64,000 nucleotides of DNA from Russula earlei. Taxonomy: Eukaryota > Basidiomycota > Agaricomycetes > Russulales > Russulaceae. Below are positions 45,121 to 57,003 of this stretch, piece by piece. The number at the start of each line of letters is the position of its first letter. Position 1 is the stretch's first letter. The notes under the pieces were generated by a model. The model was not told where the DNA came from. It did no database searches and was given only the letters and a program-made list of their open reading frames with translations. The position numbers and the translations under genes are program-made. The DNA is taken from NCBI GenBank assembly GCA_025769875.1, contig JAGFNK010000068.1, forward strand, positions 62,001 through 126,000, given 5' to 3'.

Positions 45121-47309
45121 ATGGACTCACCCAAACGCACCGCGTCACCCTCACCCTCCACTTCAGATACGAAGCGTATCAAACTCAACGTTCCACCACA
45201 AAATCAAGGAGCAGTACCCGTCGATCCAGACAATGCCCCCGGAAAGCGCTCTGAGCTAGATCCCATCCAAGGAGGCGATCTCGGCAACATTTCCAACGAC
45301 CCGCCAACAGCACCCGGTCCAGAAACTGGTGGAAAAGTCAAAGTAATAAAGGGTGAAGGCGAGGGCGAGGAAGAAACAGCGGATGTGGAGATGGCAGAAG
45401 GAGGCGAAGAGGAGGCAGAGTCAGGCGAAGAGAACGACGACGAAGACCCGGCACAACTCGAAGCCAATCGACAGCGCGTCGAAGACCAGGCTCGCAAGTA
45501 CCTCGCCGCGCAGACGCACGAAGTCATCATACCATCTTACTCGGCTTGGTTCGACATGTCCAAGATCCATCCTGTCGAGCGGCGCGCGCTCCCAGAGTTC
45601 TTCAACTCGCGAAATAGATCGAAAACTCCGTCCATCTACAAGGATTACCGCGACTTTATGATCAACACCTACCGTCTGAGGCCCACCGAGTACCTCACAG
45701 TCACGGCTTGCAGGCGGAATCTCGCAGGCGACGTATGCGCTATCATGCGTGTGCACGCCTTTCTGGAGCAGTGGGGCCTGATCAACTACCAGGTACATAC
45801 GAACTATTGTTGCCCTCCCCGACTGTCTGCTCTAATGCGATTTTCCCACAGATTGACCCTGAAGCACGTCCCGCCGCTCTCGCTCCTCCATTTACCGGCC
45901 ACTTCCGCGTCATCCTCGACACTCCCCGTGGCCTCCAATCTCTCCATCCTGGCACTCGTCCATCCCAACACCCCAATGCGGCCGTCAATGGCGTCAAACC
46001 CCAAACGTCTATCACACCCGCCTCCCTCGAGCTTCGTTCCAACATCTATCAGACAACGTCAAAAGCATCACGCTCCATCACCGAGACCGAGGCCACCACA
46101 TTAGCAAATGGCGCATCTTCAGGTGTCGTGAACGGCACTGCAGGACGGAGTATCGCAACAGTGACCTATAAGTGCGACACTTGCGGCTCTGACTGCACAG
46201 CCGTGCGATACCACTCGCTCAAAGTGAAAGATTTTGAACTCTGCCAACCGTGTTACCTGGATGGTCGTTTCCCATCGACTATGTTCAGCGGAGACTTTGT
46301 TAAATTGTCAAATATCGGCAGCAGTGGAAATTCGCATGGCTCGGGAAATGGGGATGCGTGGACGGATCAGGAAATCCTGCATCTGCTCGAGGCAGTGGAA
46401 ATGTTCGATGACGACTGGTTCGCAATCGAGGCACACGTCGGGACACGCTCCGCGCAACAATGCATCCGGAAGTTCCTTGAGCTACCAATCGAGGACCCAT
46501 ACCTTTCAAGCGAGGGCGAAATGGGTGCGTTACGATACGCGCGGGTACCGTTCGAACAGGCGGACAATCCTGTGATGAGTGTAGTCGCATTCCTTGCTGG
46601 TGTCGTTGCTCCTGGAGTTGCAGCAGAGGCGGCGAAGACGGCTTTACACGACCTCACTGCAGACAAGGAAGATGCCAAGGCCACAACGGAGGGTGGAGAG
46701 CACACTGCGTCGGATGGGAACGGCGATGCATCGAAGGAAAGCATGGAGGAAGATAATGCCGACCGATCATCTTCTCATGTCGACGCTCTTTCAAGCACCG
46801 CTGCACTTGCCGCCGATGACATGTCTGTCGATGGTCCAGCCCCGAAACCTGTTCCGGGTGTCCCACACTCAAAAGTCGTGCGAGCCGCAAAGCTGGCGTT
46901 GAGCTCGTCAGCCAAGGCGGCTTCGGCTCTTGCGGATGCAGAAGAGACGCAAATTCGTTCGACACTCGCAGCAGTGATCAAGCTGACGCTGACAAAACTC
47001 GAGCTGAAGATGTCACAATTCGAGGAGTTGGAGGACCTGCTAGAGGAAGAGCGGCGAACGCTCGAGGCTGCGAGGGTCTCATTAGTCAACGAGCGTATCG
47101 GCTTGAAGCGTGCTCTCGACAGTGTGCGTGCTGAACTCGCAAAACACTCGATTGGCGCGAGCAGCGTGGGGGCCGTGGCCACGGCCGTTGCGCAGACCGG
47201 GCTTGGAACGACCGGCCAGGGCTTGCGTGCGGCGGAGGTGCAAGGTAATGCCACCGCGGAAAGCGAAGCAGGTCCGCTGAGTGGTGGAAATATTGCAGCG
47301 CTATCTTGA
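45121..47309 (+). CDS. SWI/SNF-RSC core subunit SWI3/RSC8 (SMARCC-like)
   Basis: Two exons (45121-45792, 45852-47309) give 709 residues. Order of domains: acidic N-terminus ([15 protein letters not shown]); SWIRM domain from [20 protein letters not shown] and [20 protein letters not shown] to [15 protein letters not shown]; linker; ZZ zinc finger [17 protein letters not shown] and [18 protein letters not shown] domain [39 protein letters not shown] and [11 protein letters not shown]; the SWIRM-associated region with [20 protein letters not shown]; and a C-terminal coiled coil ([20 protein letters not shown]). This is the dimeric scaffold of ATP-dependent nucleosome remodelers in the nucleus. 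The ATG at 45121 is chosen over the upstream GTG-started frame. Confidence 0.95.
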
Positions 47310-50192
47310 CGGCTTGCGGGCCTTGTATGATGCCAGGACTCCTCCCCGTCCCCGTTGACACGAATTCTCCCTCCCGTCCTTCTCTCTCTGCTCTTTTGTT
47401 AAGTATTGTCCGCCGTATAGCCTTAGGATCTCGTATACTACTATCGTCCCCATTTTTTTTGCTTGTATATCTCTCCATCAGTCGGAGAGACGAGTTGAAG
47501 ACTTAGCGCTCGCTCAAAGCCAACGACTCATGCGATGCCCATCCATAATCCGAAGATTAAAGATGGTGCGTTTGATCAGCTGAGGAGTGGCACGACCGAT
47601 CCCCTTCCCCTGCCAGCGTGCCATTCTGTCTCGTACTATTTGCAGTCTTCGGTCAGGAAGATCCCGTTCCCTGTATTAGAATCTGTCGGCCGCCACGCAA
47701 GACCGACGATATAAAAAATAAACGGATATGGGGGCGGGCGGAACACGATCTCGTCTCATCGATCGGATCGCACTACCCCTAGCATCACCGTATTCGTACC
47801 GAATCAGGCTCAACCGCGGGCATTCCGCATGTGCTCGCACCTCTCCATGACACTCTCCGATGGACCGCGATGGTGCCTTCGGTTCGGACTGTTCTGAGCC
47901 ATGCGTACCACACGGTACTCACACATTAGGGCTGATCCTGGGCTGCAGGACGATCTAATAGTGCCAGTGCGGGCCTTCAATTCCAACCAAGAGGTTACTC
48001 TCAAATGTCGGAGCGCCAACCACATCGGTACCGAGATCGAAATCTCTGTCCTCGTCCATCATCTCTCCTCCGTCTTTTTTTGCCCGTGACCCCTGAAGAC
48101 TGTTTTATCTCACATCTCCTCGTTCTACCTTCCCTCGCTCACAAAAATAGTTGGTGTTTTCACACGATTGTGGGACGCTGACTGCTTTCCATCCTCGCCC
48201 GTCGTTTAACGGACCCAGACCATCATTGATATCTACGACGCTCGTGTGTCAGTTCTTGCTTTCCTTGCAAAACAATGATCAACCCTCACGGTTCACCGTC
48301 CTGTGTTCTCCAAAGTCTCTCTGCAACCTCGTTCTCATTCCATCGATATCGACATTCAAGTGGCTACTAATAGCGGAGAATCGTCCGTGCTACAGGACTT
48401 CACTTCACAACTCGTAATCTGGCCAATGCTCCTGTCTCGTCCACCACTGCTTCGACCGCTCGCCTCGCATCTATTCTTGGCCCGGTCTCATCTCACCTTG
48501 TCGTCTCGTCCCTTGCCTCGGCCACGAGCCCCGTTCCTGTTGACCTCGCCTCCCGGTCTTCCATTTCCAATCTCCGTCTCACCTCCGTTCCGTTCCGGGG
48601 ATTCCCCCTCGTCGCTACTTCCACTAGGTTACCTCCGCCGTCTCGCTAAATATTTTACTTTTTTTTTTTTCCTTCTCTGTTGGCCTATGCCTTCTCTTGG
48701 GCTACCAACAGGTTTGTGAAAATTTGGGCTTGTGCTGCGAGTCAATTCTCCGTTCGCCCCGCTCGTTGTCGAGCACCTTCTCGCGGTTCAAATGGTCGCG
48801 GTAAAGGACACGACACAGGCACTGTGATTCAAGACTTGCACCTGAGCCGACCTCGTGGTCACTGGATGGCATGCCGTCGCAATGGCGAGTTCAGTGTGCA
48901 TGTGTATCGCCTCATGATGAATTCCCTGCCGATTCGCAGACCAGTTCTCTATGAAGTCTCATGCGGAACTGGAGACGTCCCCACGCGTTGAAGCAATCTG
49001 TCCTTCAGGGACTGAGCAAGGAACGCTTTTAGATCGCGTGTGTCCAAAGGCATCACTTTACACGATCGTGCCCTAGATGTCGCTGCTGTCATTCCAGCTT
49101 GCACGGTCCGAGGGGCGCGAGACGTCAAGGGTGACATATCATCTGCACTCAGATTCAGCGAATGTGCAGTCATTGCATAGGACGCCTCACGATCCTCGTG
49201 TCAACGTATACACATTGGATTTAAGCAAGATTCTCCACAAGGTTCAATTTTGCATCTGTCATCGTTATGAGCCAGCCGTCTTCTCAGTCGTTTCCGCGTA
49301 CCGCTGGTATTCCAGAAAGGGCGATTATTGCAGTATCCCTCCTTGTTTATTTTCCCCGAGGAATGAAAGCACGCCACCCAGCGGCGCCCGGACACGTTCC
49401 GCGCTTGGTCGAAACGTGTCAAGGGTCTCAAGAACCTTCTAGCGAATAGGACGGTCCCGTGTTGCATGAGCTGCGAGCTTTACTGATATCCCGCTAGGTA
49501 ACCGCTGCCGCAATCGCTGACGTTCACAAGATCACAATCTATAATTTTGGTCGAAGCGTATTCCATGATAAGCCTGCCGCACGGTTGTTGCGAGTGGGCC
49601 CGTGAGGACAACCGAGCTACGGACTTGGGTCCTCTCGTAATAGTAGCAGGCCCAGAATCACCTTGTATCGGAAGAGTCGATCGCAAATTTCCAGTGGATG
49701 ATACCATCATCTAAGTACGGTAACCCTGAGCGACCTGACCATCGCTTCCACGTATTTCAGGGAAATTTTCGATTGTTACCGGGCCTACAGTTCGGCCGCC
49801 TGCATCGTGGCGGGCGGCCACGTTGGGCTTATCTAAGTTGCGCGCGTTGCGTTGTATAAAGGTACCGGGTGGTGTTTAAAGGTACCGGAGACTGGAATTT
49901 ATCCGCCGGATGGGTTCCCGAATTATTTTTGTATGCCAACGAGTGTGCACTCCTCGTTGCCTCGGATGATGTCTCGCCGTAGTGCATCACCGCATAGGAC
50001 GTGGTCTGCTTATCAGTGAGCGCGAGCGGTCCGGGAAAGCCGAGTTTGATGAATTTGACGAGTGAGCGAACATCCTCACGCGGGAACTTTCCAGCAACAC
50101 CTTTGCGCAAGCAATCGGGCCCCGTCGGCGTTGTCCAGGTGAGCGAGAATGGCATACAAATACTCGCTCCGTGGTCCCCCCCTCCATGTTCG
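47310..50192. other. 2.9-kb gap with no supported gene
   Basis: Frames such as 48303-48719 (+), 48680-48991 (+) and 49829-50203 (-) are Ser/Arg/Leu-rich and carry no motif; successive ones do not join through splice sites. A TATAAAAAA-like stretch lies near 47710. The last ~50 bp before 50193 are the probable P450 leader. Confidence 0.4.
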
Positions 50193-52745
50193 ATGATGCC
50201 CACCGTTCTGCCCGCCCTTCTTTCCCTCTTTGGCCTATTTCTCGGTCAGTTCCTCTTGGAACTTCGAAGGGTTGCTCGCCATGTCGGGTGAGTGTGCTTT
50301 CGACCTCAAAACGAGCAGTCTATCGACTGTGGTGTCGCCTTGGCAGTAACCTGTCCGGCCCATCTGCCCTTTTTAGCCCGGTCTCTACTCCAGGACGGAT
50401 CTTTGCACGGCTACTTCGGCCGATCCCTTATATAAACATGGGAACTTCATGGACACTCGGAAGGAAATACCAAGGTACGAGGGCATAACAGCAATGCAAG
50501 GAAAAGAACGCCATCCGAGTGACATCCTCACGCAGTGTTTGAAGCGGCTGGTCAGGATGCCTTTGCCTTCGTAAATTCCCTGTGCCACTTTGTGAAGGGA
50601 ATGCGACATTGATCGGTGGAATTGCAGATTACTGCACTTCCTCGTCCGCGTTGTATCGTCTTCCTTGCCGACCCTGCGGCTATCAAAGTATGTCTACACG
50701 ACCTCGAATGGAGCTAGATGCCATAATCCTTGGTTCGTAGGAGGTAGCACTCTCTCGTGGGAAATTTCCCAAGCCCGTGGATCGATACGTAGCGTTGTCA
50801 ATCTTCGGATCAAACATCGTGGCTTCGGAAGGAGAAGAATGGAAGAAGTACCGAAAGATCTCCGCTCCAGCATTCTCAGAGGTATGCCCGCCCTGACCGA
50901 GGCCGAGCTCGTCGCCTAAATCTGAATCCCCACTCTCAGAGGAATAACAAATTGGTATGGAGCGAGACCATCCGGATCATGATGGATCTGTTCGACAACG
51001 TCTGGGGCGACAGCTCTGAGATTGTTGTAGAGCACTGTGTGGATGTGACTCTTCCAGTACGCTACTCACGACTTGAACTTTACCCTGATCCTACCATCCC
51101 CCCCCCCCCAGATTGCACTTTTCGTCATCGGTGTCGCAGGTAGTCTACGTCTCGTTGTATCAGTCACAGTCTCATTGTCAGCGGATCCTAGGGTTTGGCC
51201 GTCGGCTCACATGGTCTACCGATCTCGTTGTTCCTCCTGGCCACCGAATGACCTTCAAGGACGCTCTTCACACTTTGTCTACTCAAATATTCTGGGTCCT
51301 TCCTCCTGGTTGGGCAAAGAACTTGATGGCGCGCACGAGGAAGGCCCACCTGGCATTCAATGAGATAAAGGTTTGTTATCACAAATTGTCCCAACTGTGC
51401 ATGTACCATCCATCCCTGCCTCACGCTACGCTCCGAGCAGCAATACATGCTGGACATGGTTCACGATCGCAGGAATGTGGATAATTCAGAGCAACACTAT
51501 GATCTGTTCAGTGGCCTTCTGGATGCGGAACAACACGAAGTGGACGGCAGGGGAACGTTAAGTGAGGAAGAACTTCTTGGTGAGTACTCACTCTCGCATT
51601 CTTAGAAGGCGTTTAAGCCTCCATCGCAGGAAACATGTTTATTTTTCTTCTTGCCGGACACGAGGCGAGGCCGTCTCGTTCATCCCGCTGGGTGGACTAA
51701 ATGACCTTGACATAGACCACAGCGCATACGCTATGCTTTACATTTGCCTTGTTAGCGCTGTATCCGGACGAGCAAGAGCGTTTGTATGAACACATCCATG
51801 GTGTGATATCCAACCTGAATGGGATGCCTGTACGTTCCTCAAAGTTAACTTAAGATTTCTAGTTCACTTCCTTGTAGAGCTACGAAGATATGAGTCGCTT
51901 CACGCACGCAATGGCGTAGGTCTATGAGGCTGTCCACGAGAACGAGTCTTATTCATGAGTAGCGTTTTCTATGAGACTCTCCGGCTGTTGTGAGTGCATT
52001 CGGTTCAATTGTATTGCGACTTCGGCTTTATGGTCCGCCCACAGCCCCGCAGTACGTTATTGGAATACGTGATGAAACGAGGTTTGACTATTCTCGATTG
52101 ACCATTAGGTACCGACCATCCCAAAGAGAGCCGCGGAAGATACCACCTTGACGGTGAGCAACGCGGAGGGGGGGAAAGACAACATTCCCTGTCCCGTCAG
52201 GGACACAAATCAATATTCATGTGGCTGGCCTGCACTACAATCGTACGATGAGTGGCGTTGTGTGATACCGGGGACAGGTTCTCATGTGGAATCTCGTAGC
52301 GCGGTACTGGAAGGACCCTCACAAGTTCGTGCCAGACAGATTTCTTGGCGACTGGCCGAGGGACGCTTTTATTCCGTTCGGTCTAGGTATCTATCGTCTC
52401 GCATCTCTCTAAATCATGATTCAGGATCTTTTTGCAGGTCCCAGGGCTTGTATAGGGAGACGGTGCGAGGTCTGGGTGGAATTTAGAACAGGGTTCTCAT
52501 ATCGTGTTTCCAGGTTCTTTGAAACCGAAGGCATTGCCGTGATGGTCATGCTCGTGTCAAAATATAAGATCGAGATCAAAGAGGAACCTGAATTCGCGAG
52601 CGAGACATCCGAAGAGCGCTATGCGCGTATAACGGCGTTCAAGCAGGGCTTGACTACAACGCAAGTTGTTTCCAACTTCCCGCAGCCATTTCACCAATAC
52701 CTTTCCAGTCCTCTTCGCGTTCCATTGGTTTTTAAGAGGAGATGA
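50193..52745 (+). CDS. Cytochrome P450 monooxygenase, 19 exons, one apparent frameshift
   Basis: Nineteen short exons join in frame. The N-terminal anchor is PTVLPALLSLFGLFLGQFLL. Other blocks are CIVFLADPAAIKEVALSRG, FPKPVDRYVALSIFGSNIV, GEEWKKYRKISAPAFSE, the I-helix AGHETTAHTLCFTFALLALY, the K-helix ETLRLF, HYNPRYWKDPHKFVPDRF and LGDWPRDAFIPFGLG, then the haem loop FGLGPRACIGRRFFETEG (cysteine ligand formed across two introns), ending PLRVPLVFKRR. These are all the hallmarks of an ER-bound class II P450, which needs a separate reductase. Introns at 51665-51715 and 52661-52708 are GC-AG. Within TLTVSNAEGG the frame slips at a run of seven G (52168-52174); with six G it continues KTTFPVPSGTQINIHVAG. 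So the gene is intact apart from one base. Substrate unknown; the CYP family cannot be named from sight. Confidence 0.85.
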
Positions 52746-53726
52746 GCGTTTGGTTCTACATCTTGTATGAATAACTCTCCCTTCAACCCTCTCGGTTCGT
52801 ACTGATGCAATCATTTATCCCCTCTTGAAGACCAGCTCCTTTTTATCATCATCATCGATGGCGAAGCTTGTCGATGACTAAGGGGTTTTCCTAATCTCGA
52901 TCCCATGGTCCTGACCGTACGATATCACGGCCACGGCCATGTAATCAACACAATCATTTTACTAGCATTCATATAATAAACTCACAATTCACTGCTGACC
53001 AAATGGTCACCCGGACGATCTCGGATGAAGTCATCAAAGTGTAAATATTTTACACCGAAAAGAGAATTAGTTCCAAGTTTTCTTTAGAGAATGAGGTTCT
53101 TATGTCGATTTTTTGCAGTGAGATTTTGGGTCCACCACCATAGGAAAAGTGCCATCTAACAATGCAGCCATTGCGGATTGTTTGGGTTGTTGTATGATTT
53201 TGTTTGTGTATGTGGACTTTGTTTTGCCAGAGCACAGGTTTGGCCCCCAACTGCCATCTGCCATCTATTGTTGTGGCCGTCGCTATCTTCTTGGATTTTG
53301 TTTGGCTTTGCCTCCACCCCTGCCTCTCTCACAAATACCAGGCAAAAAGATGTGTACCTCACACTTAACACTCTGATGGCATGCAATATGTGTTTGTCCT
53401 ACATGCACAGTCTTTGTGCCCTGAATAGTGTGTTCTTTGTTTTCCTTTCCTTTTCATGGCTTTCTCTCTTCCAGCATGGCAGCAACAGATGGTGCTGCAA
53501 ATGGCACCCAAAATGTCTCTGAGATGAGCCTACTCAGCACTTGGAATATTTTACTTCTTTTATTGTCCACTGAGTTGACTATAAGCAGACTTGACTTATC
53601 CCTTCCTGCCTGTTGTGTCAGCAAAATGGTTTTCACCATTCAGCAAATAAGGAGCCTGAATGGGCATGTTGTCCATTTTCGTTGCTCGAATGTAGTAAAT
53701 GGAGAATACCAGGCGATGCAGAGAAG

Positions 53727-53789
53727 CGGGACATGCTCAAGCTGCGATGCCTGAAGCTTGAAGCCTGGAGGCATCGCAGCATGTCCGAC
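53727..53789. repeat. Imperfect inverted repeat (hairpin)
   Basis: Two arms of ~28 bp, each with GACATGC then TGCGATGCCT, face each other around a short AAGCTT centre. Confidence 0.7.
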
Positions 53790-54840
53790 ACCGTGACCAA
53801 CCTCACTCACCATTCAACGTGGCCCGGATGGAGAGGACCTATCTGAGGTACATTTGAAGCCGGTGCCGATAGCTGTCAGGTGGGGAACCTGCTAACGATC
53901 GGCGGTGCAGAATGGCCTCGATCTTTTTCATCAACACATTCTAGGGGTCATACAAAGTGTCAATCACTAGTGCCTGAGCCTGAGGACGACAGAACCAAGG
54001 ACGACAGAACCAAAGGTCCTGAATGGAACTTGTCAATACCCTGCGCCACGTCACCAGCTTGGTCGATCAGAAGAAACGAGGGGAAGTGAGGACATACAAG
54101 GACTCAGGAACATTAGAATAGGATATTTTCGCACTGACTTTCTTGTATACTAGAGATGCATAAACAACTACGATACTATCTGCATCCGAGAATACTAGTA
54201 CCATGTCTTTCTCCTCTCGACGTACGCCTGCTATCGCTCGCGTCCGCCTCTATTACATGCATGTACGGCACATTTGGGGTTCCTGGCGGTGCGTTGAGCT
54301 AATCATGATACTAATATGATAGTATGACAGCACTCCGTCCATGGAGCGGAATTGAAGCGGAATCATGTCGTTGCCTGGGCCACATGTCTGACAACCTGGT
54401 CAATTTGCAACCCTCACGTCCGTCACGTGAAGGTGGCAGGCCTTCTTCGCAGAAGCAGCGTCACCTCGTATTCACTACCTTCCGATCTTCGACAATACTA
54501 AAAACCCATGTGGGCAAAGAAAACGGACCGCCTGGCTCAGCAGACCCTATTCAGACACCCTCGTTGGATGAATGACGAGAACCAGGAGTGAGTGAAGAAA
54601 TGGCAGCGCAATCGTCGGAAACCGACCGGCGTACGTGCCAACAAACACCCCCTGGAAATGCTGTCCTGGGGCCCATTTACGACGCCACCCATCTCGATTC
54701 ACAGGAGCGTGAAGACGTCCGGATTCCGCGTTTGAGACTCCGCAAAATGTCGCGATTGTTCTCTCATGCATGCAGGACTGTACCATTCGCGAATTCGAGG
54801 AGAGCTCCCGATCAGGGAACACCAATTCCCATGGTGCCCT

Positions 54841-54847
54841 TATAAAT
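54841..54847 (+). promoter_or_regulatory. Candidate TATA box of the inhibitor gene
   Basis: TATAAAT lies about 50 bp upstream of the ATG at 54894, a spacing that fits a short leader and a strongly expressed fungal gene. Confidence 0.5.
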
Positions 54848-54893
54848 TGTTGACCTTCGATAGCCCACTTGTTCACTTGTTCATTCAAACACC

Positions 54894-55465
54894 ATGGCTT
54901 CCCCGCTGCCTACCGGACTATACGAAATCACAAATGCTGGCATCGGCCAGTCAGTTGGCCAATCTCCCGGTAAACCCCTAGTCAAACCAATTGTTGGTAC
55001 CGATGAGAGACCCATTGTAAGTCAATTGTCGTTGATTGTTTTTTGTTTGTAACGAATATTATTCGCAGTGGCGTGTCACTCTACTCGATGGAAATCTTTA
55101 CCATCTCGACATCCACGGGTTTGTCACTAGAAACGAAGACAATCTCGTCTCCAGTTACCTCCTACCGGAAATCGTTGCAACGAAATGGATAATAGAAGGA
55201 GGGAGTGATGGGTTCACGTAGGTGTATATCTCTTCCTGCCCTTCGATTTGTGCTGATGCTGTGATGTGTTTTTAGCATCGTTGTTCCTGACGGCCATATG
55301 TTGCGGTACTGGACGCTGAGCGAAAGGGACACTCAAGTAACGTTCTCATAGAAGTTGTTCGATTTTCTGCTCACTATTTTGATCTAGGTGTCTCTTCCAT
55401 ACCGTGAGGGCATGGTTCCTGGTCCCAATCAATATTGGAATTTCACTCATTTCGTGGACGAGTAA
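54894..55465 (+). CDS. I66-family-like (cospin-type) protease inhibitor
   Basis: Four exons give about 135 residues: exon 1 is 54894-55016, exon 2 starts at 55069, and later joins restore GFT-IVVPDG and DTQ-VSLPYREG. There is no signal peptide; it starts MASPLPTGLYEITNAGIGQ. The layout, an N-terminal GLYEI(T)N strand, WRVTLLDGNLYHLDIHGFV, a VATKWIIE segment and a final NQYWNFTHFVDE, matches the beta-trefoil I66 inhibitors known from mushrooms such as Coprinopsis cospin, where a loop residue blocks trypsin-like serine proteases. The family call rests on this pattern, and the inhibitory loop residue cannot be placed by eye. Such cytosolic fruiting-body proteins usually serve defence against grazing animals. 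It has its own candidate TATA box and lies next to transposon-rich DNA. Confidence 0.65.
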
Positions 55466-55879
55466 ATTCTTTTACCAGAGACGAATTGTTGTAAGATGGA
55501 TGGTCCTGAAACAAACGGAAGCGGTTCGGAGAAGCACGAGAGTTATGCATTTCTCAATGTTCACGATGTGTCTAGTGTTAAAGAATAAGAGTGGCTGTGA
55601 AAAAAAATCTCGAGACCGTGAATAAGAATCATAGCGAAATAAAATTGCTGAAACACCAGCAGCAGAGGTGCGCGCGCGAAAAAGGTGAAAATAAGGCCCA
55701 CGACGTTGTGGTATAGGATTTACGCGTGCCTGGACGCCCCCGATATTCAAGGCGTCCAGCGGACGCATCGATGACAGTGTAATACACAGACGCACATGCC
55801 AGCTGCGGAAGGAAATTATGTGAATGTAGTTTGGTCTTGAACCATCTGCTGGTTTTGGATCCATCGCGGGTAAGCCATT

Positions 55880-56046
55880 AACAAGGACTACAATACGGGC
55901 TGTGCCGCTCAGCGGCGATTAGAGGCCCGGCCTCAGGCCGCGAGCCGGGCCAAGCCAAGCCAAAGTGACGGCTTCATGACGGCTTTGGCCTGGCCTAAGA
56001 TTTGAAAAGCCGGAGCCGGGCCGTCAAGCCCCGGCTTGAATCATTT
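55880..56046. repeat. GC-rich cluster of short inverted repeats
   Basis: Repeated GCCGGGCC/GGCCCGGC, GCCAAGCC/GGCTTG and GGCTTTGGCC blocks can fold on themselves in several ways. The retroposon insertion begins just beyond. Confidence 0.6.
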
Positions 56047-56047
56047 G

Positions 56048-57003
56048 GGTAATCATCAAACCCAGGCTCCTTGAACCGCTACCACCACCAGGTGCGGATT
56101 TTCCCACGGTAAAACTGGGGCAAGGATGGGCAACAATGAAGATGACAGTGGGCTCTGCAAGGTCAGATCCACCTGTCTGAGCCATGGCCAACAATGGCCC
56201 CCGACAAAGAATAACACTACATCCCTACATTAAACTGCCTATCCCAGGAAAGCATTACCACTAAACAGTGATACGAATATAACATGACACCTGAACTACC
56301 ACACCTACAACCCCCATCAGGTCAGTCAACATGCCCACCCTCTACAATGGACTCTCATGTGGGATCCCACCCTCCCACTGAGAACAGAATGCTACACTCA
56401 CGGCCAACCTGCCAACCACTCCCTCCTACCCCATCCTCCATGCCACCACACCACACCCATGCCACTATGAGGCCGTTTCACTTCCAATCCCCACCCTCAG
56501 TTCCCTTTCATCCAATGAAACTCAGCTCCCTTTGTTATGCCTTCACACAGAACTTGCCTCCACAACTTCCCCCCTCTCTCCACCCCCCAGCATGAGGTGA
56601 TTATGTATCATCAACATGAGACTTACCAACAACAAAATTACTGCAACCAAAATTAAAAGAGATAAAGGGTCCTGCCAATTAGTTAAGGATACCTGGGAAC
56701 ACCTCCTCAAGAAAACCATGGAACTCCCAATGAACTGGCTCTCATTCTGTGAGGTTTTAGTGGGTAGGAGGTCACCTTAGCCCCACCCCCCAGGCTAGGT
56801 GCCCTGAGTCCCACACTGTCCCCTAACGGGGTCATGCATAAGCGCATTTTACCCTCACACCCAGTCTGTGCACCAGCTACAGCGTGTTAGATAGGGCTGA
56901 ACCTTTTTCTCCTGCTATCTAACACTTATTCTAAGTAGTTACCATACTTAACTACCAGAATAAAACACTTTCCAAAAAAAAAAAAAAAAGGTAATCATCA
57001 AAC
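56048..57003 (+). mobile_element. Poly(A) retroposon with 14-bp target-site duplication
   Basis: The 14 bp GGTAATCATCAAAC occurs at 56048-56061 and again at 56990-57003. Between them are 928 bp that end with a run of about 17 A, preceded 20-odd bp upstream by AATAAA. A long direct duplication plus a 3' A-tail is the mark of target-primed reverse transcription, so this is a LINE-mobilised copy, either a 5'-truncated LINE or a retroposed RNA. A proline/serine-rich frame (56284-56595) has no recognised domain. Orientation is plus because of the A-tail. Confidence 0.85.

Larger units (their letters stand above)
52746..54893. other. Accessory spacer with hairpin and no clear gene
   Basis: AT-richer sequence with an imperfect ~60-bp inverted repeat at 53727-53789 and a candidate TATA box near 54841. 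A plus-strand frame near 53475 (begins MAATDGAANG) carries no recognised domain and may be a transposon remnant. Confidence 0.4.

Noticed and set aside
50590..50770. Apparent N-terminal decay of the P450
   Set aside because: Two more short introns restore CIVFLADPAAIKEVALSRG in frame, leaving only the G-run problem.
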